A DNA stretch of 64,000 bases from Hyphomonadaceae bacterium. GTDB lineage: Bacteria > Pseudomonadota > Alphaproteobacteria > Rhizobiales > Hyphomicrobiaceae. The stretch covers positions 62,001 to 126,000 of the forward strand of contig JAIEQJ010000026.1 of assembly GCA_019747815.1 (NCBI GenBank). Reading direction: 5' to 3'. Position 1 is the stretch's first letter; every line of letters begins with the position of its first letter. Of this stretch, positions 1 to 7,757 are shown in pieces. Below the pieces are notes generated by a model. The model searched no databases and was not told the DNA's origin. It saw only the letters and a program-made list of their open reading frames with translations. A program made the translations under genes and the position numbers.

Positions 1-16
1 GTCCCGTGTCGTCCGA

Positions 17-481
17 CTAGCCGCCGCAGCCGCCGATCGTGACCTTGACTTCCTTTTTGGCCGTGAAGAGCGAGCCGTCGGACATCTCCGCCACAGCCAC
101 GATGTTCTGGGTCTGCGCCAGCCGCATGCGGAACTGGGCGGCGGCCTTGGGGCTCAGGGGCGTGAAATAGAACGACGCCACCCCAGCGTTGGGATTGCCA
201 TCGGCGAACACGTGCACGGCCTTGACATAGTCCTTGTCGCTCATCGGGCTCTCCACCTCGAAGTTGAGGGGAACGACAAGGCCATTCTCAGCGATGGTTG
301 GAAGGTCGAGCTTGATCTTGCCCTCGACCATCTTCTTGCCGGCGTAGAGCTTGTTGATCTCGGCCTCGACCAGTGCCCCCGTGGCAGAGGCGAAACCCGG
401 GCCCAGCACCAGGGCCATCGCCGCGGCGCTGCTCGCAATCAGCACACTACGTCGGCTGGGCCTTTGGCAATCCTGTTCCAT
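17..481 (-). CDS. soxY: Thiosulfate oxidation carrier protein SoxY
   Basis: SoxY is the periplasmic carrier of the Sox multienzyme system. Together with SoxZ it holds sulfur intermediates covalently on a C-terminal cysteine while SoxAX, SoxB and SoxCD act on them. The protein of about 154 residues ends in VTIGGCGG, the diagnostic swinging-arm motif, and starts with a twin-arginine signal (RR at about residues 10-11, then a hydrophobic stretch), as expected for Tat export of SoxYZ. The ATG at 481 is chosen over the track start because GGGAGGA lies 6 nt upstream of it. It diverges from soxA across a shared regulatory region. The next gene on this strand, presumably soxZ, is off the window edge. 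Confidence 0.95.
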   Translation of the reverse strand: MEQDCQRPSRRSVLIASSAAAMALVLGPGFASATGALVEAEINKLYAGKKMVEGKIKLDLPTIAENGLVVPLNFEVESPMSDKDYVKAVHVFADGNPNAGVASFYFTPLSPKAAAQFRMRLAQTQNIVAVAEMSDGSLFTAKKEVKVTIGGCGG

Positions 482-661
482 CGAACATCCTCCCGGTAGA
501 AACCGCAACTCGGATTGTTATCTTGTCATATTATGGTATCTGAATGTAAACTGCAATCACGTTCGTACGAGATCGCGTGCGAATGTGCGCTTGGGCCGCT
601 GCGTCGCAAGCGGCCCTGCATAACTAAGAAGCTCCGCCCGGGTGCGGAGGTGGGAGGTTTT
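482..661. promoter_or_regulatory. Divergent soxY/soxA promoter region with AT-rich dyad
   Basis: This 180-bp region between the divergently read soxY and soxA must hold both promoters. It contains an AT-rich stretch with the near-palindrome CATATTATG at 527-535 in otherwise GC-rich DNA. The same ATATTAT core recurs upstream of soxR (2628-2638). It is a plausible operator for the ArsR-type repressor SoxR encoded nearby. GGAGGTGGGAGG just before 662 is the soxA ribosome-binding site. The promoter elements themselves were not resolved. Confidence 0.5.
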
Positions 662-1510
662 ATGGCGAGGCTGAGACGTGCGATGCCGTACCACTGGCTG
701 CTGGTGGCGGCGGTTGCGTTGACAGCGTTTCACATCCCGAGTTTTGCGCAGCAGGCTGGCGATGACAGCGAGAAGGAGATCGAGCGCTATCGCCAGATGC
801 TGAAGGCCGATCCCTGGAGCAATCCGGCCACGCTCGACATCGATCGCGGCGAGGAGCTGTGGAAAACAGCGCGCGGCCCCAAGAACGTCTCGCTCGAAGC
901 CTGCGACCTCGGCAAGGGTCCGGGCGTCGTCAAGGGCGCTTTCGCCGAGCTGCCGCGCTATTTTGCCGACGCCGATCGCGTGATGGACGCGGAAGCGCGC
1001 ATCGTCTGGTGCATGGAAAAGCTGCAAGGGCTTGATCGCAGCGCCATGCTGAAGAAGCCCTATCCCGGTGGAGGCAAGGCCACCAAGGACATTGGTGTTC
1101 TTGCGACCTACGTGGCGCACCAGTCGAATGGCTTGAAGCTGGCCCCGCAAGTGACCCACGCGAAAGAGAAAGAAGCCCTGGCCCTGGGCGAAGCCCTGTT
1201 CTTCCGGCGGGTCGGGCCGATGGATTTCTCCTGCGCGACGTGCCATGCCGACCAAGGCAAGCGCATTCGCCTGCAGGGCCTGCCTTTCCTCTCCAAGCCA
1301 GCGGAGGCACGCAAGGTGGTCGGCGATTGGCCGGCGTACCGGGTTTCCTCGAGCCACGTCATGACCATGCAGCATCGCATCTATGACTGCTTCTGGCAGA
1401 TGCGCATGCCGGAGGTCGAGCTGGGGTCGGAGGTGCCGGTGGCGCTGACCATGTATCTGGCGAAGACGGCCGAAGGCGGGGAGATCAATTCCCCAGGCCT
1501 CAAGCGCTAA
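662..1510 (+). CDS. soxA: Sulfur oxidation c-type cytochrome SoxA, apparently monoheme
   Basis: SoxA pairs with SoxX to attach thiosulfate oxidatively to the SoxY cysteine in the periplasm. The 282-residue product has a signal peptide ending near SFAQQ, one heme-binding CATCH at about residues 191-195, and a downstream cysteine in IYDCFW (about residue 243) in the place of the SoxA active-site cysteine ligand. The N-terminal half has no CXXCH, only single cysteines at about residues 81 and 117. That fits the single-heme SoxA class in which a disulfide replaces the first heme. The ATG at 662 is chosen because it follows a strong GGAGG and begins the signal peptide; the track ORF starts too early. 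soxX follows after 17 nt. Confidence 0.93.
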   Translation: MARLRRAMPYHWLLVAAVALTAFHIPSFAQQAGDDSEKEIERYRQMLKADPWSNPATLDIDRGEELWKTARGPKNVSLEACDLGKGPGVVKGAFAELPRYFADADRVMDAEARIVWCMEKLQGLDRSAMLKKPYPGGGKATKDIGVLATYVAHQSNGLKLAPQVTHAKEKEALALGEALFFRRVGPMDFSCATCHADQGKRIRLQGLPFLSKPAEARKVVGDWPAYRVSSSHVMTMQHRIYDCFWQMRMPEVELGSEVPVALTMYLAKTAEGGEINSPGLKR

Positions 1511-1527
1511 CCCGGAGGGCAATCAAC

Positions 1528-2154
1528 ATGCGCAAGAGCTTTCCCGCCGCCGCCCTCACCGTGATCACCATGGTCGTCGGCGCTGCATCGGCCACTGCAC
1601 AGAGCCCGGCGGTCAATGCCGCCCGGATCGAGGCCGCCGTCAAGAGCAGCTGGCCGCAGGCGCCGACAGACTGGAAAGAACGGCTGGTGCAGGACGAGAC
1701 GATGGCCGCCTGCAGTCAGTACAAGAACAGCCCGCCGCGGACCGTGGCGGATGCGATCGTTGCGCGCGAAAAGGCGGCGATCAAGTACCCCGCCGACGGC
1801 AAGTTGATGGGCGACTGGAAGAAGGGCGAGAAGCTGGCCCAGTCGGGCTACGGCCGCCGCTTCACGGACTATCCGCCAAGGACCGAGAACGGCGGCAACT
1901 GCTATGCCTGCCACCAGCTCGCCAAGGCAGAGCTGAGCTTCGGAACCCTCGGCCCGAGCCTTCTCGAGTACGGCAAGATCCGCAAGTTTGCGGAAGCGGA
2001 CGTCAAGGCCGTCTACGAGCGGATCTACAATCCCCACGCCGCGGTACCTTGCGCCGACATGCCCCGCCTCGGAGCGGGCGGGCATCTGTCCATCGAGCAG
2101 ATCAAGGACCTTGTCGCCTATGTGATGTCGCCGGATAGTCCGGTAAACAAATAG
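1528..2154 (+). CDS. soxX: Sulfur oxidation c-type cytochrome SoxX
   Basis: SoxX is the monoheme partner of SoxA and carries electrons from thiosulfate conjugation to a small cytochrome. The 208-residue protein has a cleavable signal peptide (MRKSFPAAAL start, AQ-type cleavage near residue 25), one heme motif CYACH at about residues 125-129, and a later GTLGPSLLEYG segment typical of SoxX. A methionine in PCADMPRLG is a candidate distal ligand. It lies 17 nt downstream of soxA with an AGGGC-type ribosome site, so the two are almost certainly co-transcribed. The N-terminal part before the heme is longer than in the smallest SoxX proteins, as in many alphaproteobacterial forms. Confidence 0.93.
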   Translation: MRKSFPAAALTVITMVVGAASATAQSPAVNAARIEAAVKSSWPQAPTDWKERLVQDETMAACSQYKNSPPRTVADAIVAREKAAIKYPADGKLMGDWKKGEKLAQSGYGRRFTDYPPRTENGGNCYACHQLAKAELSFGTLGPSLLEYGKIRKFAEADVKAVYERIYNPHAAVPCADMPRLGAGGHLSIEQIKDLVAYVMSPDSPVNK

Positions 2155-2180
2155 AAGGGGCCGCGACCGGCCGATCGACC

Positions 2181-2624
2181 ATGACACTGCTGGCGAGACG
2201 GAAGGGCTGGGTGTGCCATATGGCGCTGGCCTTTCTGTGTCTCGCCGGCTCTCTGGTTGCGTTTGGCGGCAGCGTGCGGGCTGCCGAACTCATCATGTTC
2301 GACGACCCGGCCTGCATCTGGTGTCAGCGCTGGCATGCGGAAATCGGCCCTTCCTACCCGCGCACGGACGAAGGCCGGCGGGCGCCGTTGCGTCGCATCC
2401 ACATTCGCAACCAGGCGGCTGCGGGCGTGGCCCTGCGGCAGCCCGTCACCGCCACGCCGACATTCGTGCTGGCCGAGCAGGGGCGGGAAATCGGCCGGAT
2501 CGTTGGATACCCGGGCAGGGACTTCTTCTATGGCCTTCTCGGAGAGTTGCTGATGCGTCTTCCCGCGCGCTCGTCCACCGATGCGCCCAAGCGCGCCGGC
2601 AGCATCTGTGCGATGCCCGCGTGA
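2181..2624 (+). CDS. soxS: Periplasmic thioredoxin-like protein SoxS
   Basis: SoxS is an exported thiol-disulfide protein that in Paracoccus keeps SoxY in its active form. This 147-residue product has a hydrophobic export segment at about residues 14-32, then a thioredoxin-like start (AAELIMFDDPAC) with the redox pair CIWC at residues 45-48. It also has the cis-proline region TATPTFVL, where the TP precedes a beta strand as in thioredoxin folds. It follows soxX by 26 nt and precedes soxR, a neighbourhood known for soxRS. An internal ATG at 2220 is a possible alternative start. Assignment rests on fold, motif and position. Confidence 0.85.
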   Translation: MTLLARRKGWVCHMALAFLCLAGSLVAFGGSVRAAELIMFDDPACIWCQRWHAEIGPSYPRTDEGRRAPLRRIHIRNQAAAGVALRQPVTATPTFVLAEQGREIGRIVGYPGRDFFYGLLGELLMRLPARSSTDAPKRAGSICAMPA

Positions 2625-2627
2625 ACA

Positions 2628-2638
2628 TGATATTATCA
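2628..2638. promoter_or_regulatory. Perfect 11-bp palindrome upstream of soxR, candidate SoxR operator
   Basis: TGATATTATCA is a perfect dyad around a central T, about 40 bp upstream of the soxR start. It shares the ATATTAT core with a site in the soxY/soxA intergenic region. ArsR-family repressors such as SoxR and BigR bind AT-rich dyads near their own promoter, so autoregulation is the simplest reading. It overlaps no known gene. Confidence 0.45.
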
Positions 2639-2677
2639 GGCGAGTGAATTGCGTCTTCTGACGCCGAGAACCCGGCA

Positions 2678-3058
2678 ATGACACGCGTTCTTTCAAACAA
2701 GGTCGTCGAGGCGCTCGAAAGTGACGCCGAGCTGTCGCCCGAGCTGACGGAGATGATGAAGAATGCCCGTGCGGCAAGCGACTTCCTGAAGGCGCTGGCG
2801 CACGAGAACCGGCTGCTCCTGCTGTGTCTGCTCTCAGAGCGCGAGAGATCCGTCACCGAGCTTGAGGAGCTGCTGTCGCTGCGCCAGACCACGGTCTCCC
2901 AGCAGCTCGCGCGGCTGCGGCTGGACGGCCTGGTCGCGACACGCCGGGACGGCAAGACGATCTACTACAGCCTGGCCGACGCCAACACGCTCAAGTTCGT
3001 GAAGGTCATCTATGAGATGTTCTGCTCGGGACCGAACGTCGAGAACGGCCAGACCTGA
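2678..3058 (+). CDS. soxR: ArsR-family repressor SoxR
   Basis: This 126-residue winged-helix protein is of the ArsR/SmtB class. Residues about 30-60 (FLKALAHENRLLLLCLL) match the first helices. SVTELEELLSLRQTTVSQQLARLR is the helix-turn-helix, and LVATRRDGKTIYYSL is the wing. Position next to soxS and soxX points to SoxR, the thiosulfate-responsive repressor of sox genes. A cysteine lies near the C-terminus (MFCSGP) but the second sensing cysteine of the BigR type is not obvious, so the sensing chemistry is unclear. A candidate operator dyad lies upstream at 2628-2638. Confidence 0.88.
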   Translation: MTRVLSNKVVEALESDAELSPELTEMMKNARAASDFLKALAHENRLLLLCLLSERERSVTELEELLSLRQTTVSQQLARLRLDGLVATRRDGKTIYYSLADANTLKFVKVIYEMFCSGPNVENGQT

Positions 3059-3113
3059 GCACGACGGCAACGGCGCCTCCATGGGCGCTCCTTGCTGATT
3101 AAGAGGAAACGTT

Positions 3114-4172
3114 GTGGACGGCCTGGTACTGCCGGTCGGCGGCCTCATCTGCGGTTTCCTTGCCGGCTTTGCCGCCCAGTACGGGCGACTCTGCACGGTC
3201 GGCGCGATCGAGGACGCGGTTATAGGTGGCGACTATCGCCGCGCGGGTGCCTGGGCGCTCTCCGCTGCGCTCGCCGTCCTGCTCACCCAGGCGCTCGTGC
3301 TCGCCGGCGTGCTCGACCTTTCCGCCACCTACCATGCGCGCCCGCACCTTGATGTGCTCGGCCTGGTCCTCGGCGGCCTGCTGTTCGGACTTGGCGCCGC
3401 GCTGGTCGGCACGTGCGCGTTCGGGCTGCTCGTGCGGCTGGGCACCGGCGACCTGCGCGCCCTGATTGGCGCCCTGGTTCTGGGACTGGTCGCCTTTGCT
3501 GCCACCGGCGGCATCCTCAGCCCGATGCGCACGGCCCTGGCTCGGTTCGGCGTCATCGACACCGCCGCCATCGGCGGCAAGACACTGACGGGCATCGCCC
3601 TGGCCCAGTTCGGAGCAGCGGCGGCCATCGCCTGCGTTCTGATCGTTGCGGGCGCGCTGCTGGCCTTTGCCCTGACCAACCAAAGGCTGTACCGCAAGCC
3701 CCGCCTCATCGCCGCCGCTTTGGTGATGGGCGGCGCCATCGGAGGCGGTTGGCTCGTGACGGGTGTGCTGGCCGACCCCTTCAGCGGCCAGCGCCCCGAG
3801 AGCCTCACCTTCGTCGGGCCGCTTGGTCGCCTGATCCTCCAATGGATGGGGGAGGCGCTTTCCAACACGGGCTTTGCCGTGGCCACGCTGTTTGGGGTCG
3901 GCATCGGCTCCTTCGTGGTGGCCGCCGTTCGCGAGGAGCTGCGTTGGGAAGCCTTCGACGATCATCGCGAGATGCGACGCCATTTGCTGGGTGCGGCGCT
4001 CATGGGCATCGGCGGCGTGCTGGCCCACGGCTGCACCATCGGCCAAGGCCTCACCGGCACCAGCACGCTCTCCATGGCCGCGCCCATTGCGCTTCTTGCC
4101 ATGGTTGTCGGGGCGCGGCTGGGCCTGACCCACCTGATCGAGGGCGGCCCGCTGCTGGCCCGTCGGCGCTGA
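3114..4172 (+). CDS. soxT: YeeE/YedE-family sulfur-compound transporter (SoxT-like)
   Basis: This 352-residue inner-membrane protein has about nine to ten hydrophobic helices and the conserved small-residue and cysteine motifs of the YeeE/YedE (DUF395) family. CTVGAIEDAV is near residue 25, GTCAFGLLVRLGTGDLRAL near residue 105, and GGVLAHGCTIGQGLTG near residue 310. The family includes TsuA, a thiosulfate importer, and sox clusters often carry a copy called SoxT. The role inferred here is movement of thiosulfate or a sulfur intermediate across the inner membrane. The start is GTG at 3114, preceded by AAGAGGAAAC. It follows soxR by 55 nt. Confidence 0.85.
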   Translation: MDGLVLPVGGLICGFLAGFAAQYGRLCTVGAIEDAVIGGDYRRAGAWALSAALAVLLTQALVLAGVLDLSATYHARPHLDVLGLVLGGLLFGLGAALVGTCAFGLLVRLGTGDLRALIGALVLGLVAFAATGGILSPMRTALARFGVIDTAAIGGKTLTGIALAQFGAAAAIACVLIVAGALLAFALTNQRLYRKPRLIAAALVMGGAIGGGWLVTGVLADPFSGQRPESLTFVGPLGRLILQWMGEALSNTGFAVATLFGVGIGSFVVAAVREELRWEAFDDHREMRRHLLGAALMGIGGVLAHGCTIGQGLTGTSTLSMAAPIALLAMVVGARLGLTHLIEGGPLLARRR

Positions 4173-4268
4173 TGCTTCCAAACACCACACGTGCAACGGA
4201 AACCAGCCTAGGCTCTTGATTTTTCAGCCGCCTCATGTATGCAAAAATTCAAATGTATGGGAGGCACC

Positions 4269-4655
4269 ATGATGGCGCGTGCGGTTGTTCTTGTCTTGCT
4301 GGTTGCGATGTCTTCGGCGGCCTACGCCGACCCGGTCGAGGACGGCGCCGAAGTCTTCAAGAGGTGCCGCGCCTGCCATCAGGTCGGCGAGAACGCCAAG
4401 AACGTGCTGGGCCCTCAGCTCAATGGGCTGTTGGGCCGTAAGGCCGGCAGCGTCGAGGGCTTCAACTATTCCGATGCCAACAAGAACTCGGGGCTGGTGT
4501 GGGACGAGAAGGCGCTTGCCGACTACATCAAGGACCCGAGAGGCGCGATGCCGGGCAACAAGATGGCATTCCCCGGCATCAAGGACGAAAGGGACGTCGC
4601 CGACCTCATCGCCTATCTCAAGACGTTTGGCGAGAACGGCAAGCAACCCAAATAG
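4269..4655 (+). CDS. Class I cytochrome c (c2/c550-like)
   Basis: This is a 128-residue exported monoheme cytochrome. It has a signal peptide (MMARAVVLVLLVAMSS), heme motif CRACH at residues 33-37, GPQLNGLLGRKAGS as the conserved segment after the heme, and a methionine ligand candidate in NKMAFPGI near residue 97. It resembles the c2/c550 family that accepts electrons from SoxAX and SoxCD and passes them to a terminal oxidase. ATG at 4269 is preferred over the track start because GGGAGG lies just upstream and the signal peptide begins there. It is the last plus-strand gene of the sox group and converges on the next gene with an 8-nt gap. Confidence 0.88.
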   Translation: MMARAVVLVLLVAMSSAAYADPVEDGAEVFKRCRACHQVGENAKNVLGPQLNGLLGRKAGSVEGFNYSDANKNSGLVWDEKALADYIKDPRGAMPGNKMAFPGIKDERDVADLIAYLKTFGENGKQPK

Positions 4656-4663
4656 CGTCCCGC

Positions 4664-6145
4664 CTATGTATAGCCGGGGTCGGGCATGCTGAAGCGGACG
4701 ATGGGCTCGGCCAGGATCGACAGGCTGGCCCCGGTGTAGAGCACCATCAGAATCGTCATGGGAGTGAGCGCGCGAATGGCGCTCCGCCTGGACGGCGACG
4801 TGCGCAGCGCCACCACGTGCGCCAGACAGACGGCGATCACGTGGCCAACAACGATCGCGCCGACGGCGACATACCAGATGGTGCGGGCATCGACGACCGT
4901 CAGATCCGGCGGCCGGCCGGCGGTGCCGAACAGATTCCAGCCTGCGCCGAACGGGTCGGACAGCAGAGCGATGAAGGCCTGGCTCTGGATCAGGATGTAG
5001 GAATAGTTGTGCGCCATGTTGTAGCCGACGGCGATCGGCACCAGCGTGAGCACATAGAGGCGCGCCACCTTCGCAGCCGAAGCCTCCCCGAGCACCCTGG
5101 CCATCGCCGCCGCCGTGAGCAGATAGGCTGCGAGGAATAAGCCCCAGGTCGCCAGCAGGCCGATGGTGCCCGCCACCATGCCGTCGGCGTGCGCGGGAAG
5201 CCGAGGCTCGATGCTGCGCCAGAGCGCCGTGCCGAGCAGACCGTCAAACAGCACAGTGGACAGCAGAAGCAGGACCAGCGCAACGGCCGCCATGGAGGGC
5301 AGGGACTGGCTTGTCGGCAGCCCGGCGGAGAGCGGGCGCAGAATGAGCGCGCCCGTCCGCACCTGGCCGGCAGACGCCGCCCTCTCGGCCGGCGGCACCG
5401 GTGATGCGTCGCGCGCATATCCGACGGGTGCCAGGCTCCCCAGAATGCCGAACGCGATCGAGAATACCTCGCCGCGCTCCAGCCAAGTCTCGCGTCCGAA
5501 TGCGGCCATGCCCGCCCATGTCACAATCGTGTAGGCGAGGGCGAGGAGCGCCAGCGCAAATGGCGTAGAGCTGAACGGAGAAACGAGCTCGATCCAGACG
5601 AAGATCAGGAGGAAGACAACGGCGGGCCATTCCGCCAATCCATCGGGATAGGGCCGGCCCTGCCGCCGACCGCGCAGCCGTTCTCCCAGTTGCGCGAGCG
5701 TGCGCCACGGATTGAGCAGGGGCCACACGTCGGCGACGCAGGCCACGAACAGGCTGAAGGCGCACCACCACATGATCCAGACCAGGGTGGGCGCGAGATT
5801 GCGCGCAGGATGGGGGCTGCCGAACAATCCCGTGGCGACGACGGCCAGCAGCGCGACCACGCCGATGACCTGGAGAAGGATGGTGAAGGTGGATTGCAGC
5901 GGCGCTGGGACGCGCAGCGACAGCACAGCGCTTTCGTGCTTCTGCGCCGGTTTAGCGTAGACGAAGGCAGCCGTGATGAGGAACGTCACCGCCACGACGG
6001 CCGCAGCGCCGGCGACATAGAAGCCGAGCGGCACCGGCAGGTCGTAGCGCTCGGCGATGGCATGTGCTCCCGCTGACGAGGACCAGGCGATCAGCGCACC
6101 GGAGGCCGCCACAGCCGAGCGCAATCGGGCCAATCCAAGCATCAT
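4664..6145 (-). CDS. Polytopic inner-membrane protein, fenitrothion-hydrolase-annotated family
   Basis: This 493-residue protein has about eleven to twelve predicted membrane segments spread over its whole length and no soluble domain of note. From memory, relatives are named fenitrothion hydrolase in databases after one pesticide-degrading isolate. That activity cannot be assumed here. Conserved-looking polar spots inside the membrane (for example a histidine and asparagine pair in YNMAHNYSYI, and WPLLNPWRT) suggest a transport or redox role. It overlaps the upstream cupredoxin-like gene by 4 bp (ATGA), so the two are translationally coupled. Its position beside sox suggests, but does not prove, a link to sulfur oxidation. 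Confidence 0.7.
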   Translation of the reverse strand: MMLGLARLRSAVAASGALIAWSSSAGAHAIAERYDLPVPLGFYVAGAAAVVAVTFLITAAFVYAKPAQKHESAVLSLRVPAPLQSTFTILLQVIGVVALLAVVATGLFGSPHPARNLAPTLVWIMWWCAFSLFVACVADVWPLLNPWRTLAQLGERLRGRRQGRPYPDGLAEWPAVVFLLIFVWIELVSPFSSTPFALALLALAYTIVTWAGMAAFGRETWLERGEVFSIAFGILGSLAPVGYARDASPVPPAERAASAGQVRTGALILRPLSAGLPTSQSLPSMAAVALVLLLLSTVLFDGLLGTALWRSIEPRLPAHADGMVAGTIGLLATWGLFLAAYLLTAAAMARVLGEASAAKVARLYVLTLVPIAVGYNMAHNYSYILIQSQAFIALLSDPFGAGWNLFGTAGRPPDLTVVDARTIWYVAVGAIVVGHVIAVCLAHVVALRTSPSRRSAIRALTPMTILMVLYTGASLSILAEPIVRFSMPDPGYT

Positions 6146-6528
6146 TTCGGCATCACTTCCAGAAAGGCCAGCGGCGGACCGTGGTGGCGCGCGCGCCGGT
6201 CGGCCCCCACCGCATGCACCTCGACCGGAAAGCGGCCCGTGGCCCGGGCCGTGAAGCTCATGCGCGCCGAAGCTCCCGCACCGACGACGAGCTCCAGGTT
6301 GAGGCCGTGGATATGCAGCACGAGCGCCCGGTCGGCCTTGACCTCGAGGGTGACGGCATCGTCCTTGCGCACGCGCAGCGTGCGCATTGCGGGCGCCAGG
6401 CTATTGCGCGCGATGTCGAGGACGAGCAGCCGGTCTTCGGCCGCCACAGGTACGGTCGACGCGGCGGCAGCCAGGACGCCCGCCACGAGGCAGGACGCAA
6501 TAAGCCGCAAAGCCCGACGTGATGTCAC
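6142..6528 (-). CDS. Exported cupredoxin-like protein
   Basis: This 128-residue protein has a signal peptide (cleavage near VAAED, about residue 30) and a single small beta-rich domain. RVRKDDAVTLEVKAD, LVLHIHGLNLEL and GRFPVEVHAVG follow the spacing of a cupredoxin fold. Histidines in HIHG and later in HAVGADRRARHH are candidate metal ligands, but the canonical Cys-X-His-X-Met copper loop is absent. It may bind copper differently or not at all. It precedes the polytopic membrane protein with a 4-bp overlap, suggesting the pair acts together at the periplasmic face. Confidence 0.7.
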   Translation of the reverse strand: MTSRRALRLIASCLVAGVLAAAASTVPVAAEDRLLVLDIARNSLAPAMRTLRVRKDDAVTLEVKADRALVLHIHGLNLELVVGAGASARMSFTARATGRFPVEVHAVGADRRARHHGPPLAFLEVMPK

Positions 6529-6559
6529 AGCTCAGCTCCGGCGCAGGCCGCATTCGCAT

Positions 6560-6595
6560 GAAGCTGCGGCGCACCGGGACGTGCGCCGCAGCTTC
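6560..6595 (-). terminator. Perfect 15-bp stem hairpin downstream of the HD-domain gene
   Basis: GAAGCTGCGGCGCAC and its exact complement flank a 6-nt loop, starting 11 nt after the stop codon of the minus-strand HD-domain gene. The stem is strong enough to end transcription or protect a 3' end, but no run of T follows on either strand. It is therefore not a standard intrinsic terminator. Confidence 0.4.
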
Positions 6596-6606
6596 AGATC
6601 ATCGTC

Positions 6607-7641
6607 TCACCGCTTGACCTCGTGGGCCGTCGAATCCTGGAGCACGGAAAGTACCAGCTTCTTGGCCGCAGCCATGTCGAAGTTCGCGCTCTGATACTCC
6701 TCGTAGATGCGATAGTCGGAGATGCGCGTCAGCACGAACCAGGACAGCTTGTTGGCTTCGAGCGATCCGGCCTTGAGGCCGAGATCAACGGCGACCTGCT
6801 CGATGATGTTGAGGGCCGTGTGACCCGCAATGTAGTGCGAGTAGGACCATGCGCTGTCGGTATAGGTGACAAGCCACCACTCGGCCATCTGCTTGCCGGG
6901 CTGCACGACGATCGGCGGCATGTTGACGATCTTGGCCGCTTCCGCCAGCGCCGGATTGAGGCCCTCGCCTTCCTTGTCGAGGTCCCAGTGCGGGTCAAAG
7001 TGCGACGCGGCGGTGGCAACCACCAGCGACGGGGAGACACCCCGCTTCATGAGCTCCGCGTAGACGACCGCGCCGTGCTCTCCCATCCACTTCCATTTCG
7101 CCTTGCCGCGCTCGCCGCCCCACGACTGGGGATACCACTGCGGCTTGACGACCAGGCCGGTCTTGGGATCCCACTCGTACCAGACCTTGGCCCAGTCGTG
7201 CAGCACGAGGGCCGCAATGATGATGTCGCGGTCGGTCTTCTTGAGCTTGTGGATCTTGTCGTTCACGTCTGCCCAGGCCAACGCGATCTCGATGCATTCG
7301 AGCGCATGCACCGGCAGGCCGCCCGGATAGTAGTGGTGGCCCTTGCCGCCGGCTGCGGGCGACGCAAAGTAGGACTGCGTCGCCTTGGCGTTGAAGACCT
7401 TGCTCTCGGGGCGCTGCACCATCTCGAGCACGAACTCGCGAAGCTTCTGGTCCTTGATGCTGTTGATGTGGGCCAGCAAGCGGTCGTAGGCCGACTTGGT
7501 CCAAGCCCCGGTCGAGGCCATCTGCTCGGGCGTCATCTCGAAGATCGCCTTCAGCCTCGTCTCAGGGACGGACTGGGCCTGCCCGGGTGCAGCCAGGAGC
7601 AGCACAGGCAAAACGCACAGGGCACTCAGAAATCGTCGCAT
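6607..7641 (-). CDS. Exported HD-domain hydrolase-like protein
   Basis: The 344-residue product begins with a signal peptide (cleavage after PGQAQ, about residue 23). It then carries a complete set of HD-superfamily metal ligands in order: H in GGLPVHALEC, HD in LVLHDWAKV, H in GEHGAVVYAEL, H in AASHFDPHWD, and D in TYTDSAWSYSH. That arrangement predicts a two-metal phosphohydrolase or lyase, here placed in the periplasm, which is unusual because most HD proteins are cytoplasmic. No ortholog with a known substrate comes to mind. It is transcribed toward the cupredoxin-like gene, separated by 78 bp holding a strong hairpin. Confidence 0.72.
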   Translation of the reverse strand: MRRFLSALCVLPVLLLAAPGQAQSVPETRLKAIFEMTPEQMASTGAWTKSAYDRLLAHINSIKDQKLREFVLEMVQRPESKVFNAKATQSYFASPAAGGKGHHYYPGGLPVHALECIEIALAWADVNDKIHKLKKTDRDIIIAALVLHDWAKVWYEWDPKTGLVVKPQWYPQSWGGERGKAKWKWMGEHGAVVYAELMKRGVSPSLVVATAASHFDPHWDLDKEGEGLNPALAEAAKIVNMPPIVVQPGKQMAEWWLVTYTDSAWSYSHYIAGHTALNIIEQVAVDLGLKAGSLEANKLSWFVLTRISDYRIYEEYQSANFDMAAAKKLVLSVLQDSTAHEVKR

Positions 7642-7757
7642 TACTGTCTTCCTCCCACTTAGAAACCGAAGTTCCGAACTTTCGCTTTACGCGTCCATCG
7701 TTATGGACGTGTGACATCAGTCGTTGCTCTCGCTCTCCACCTCCATCACCGAACCCT

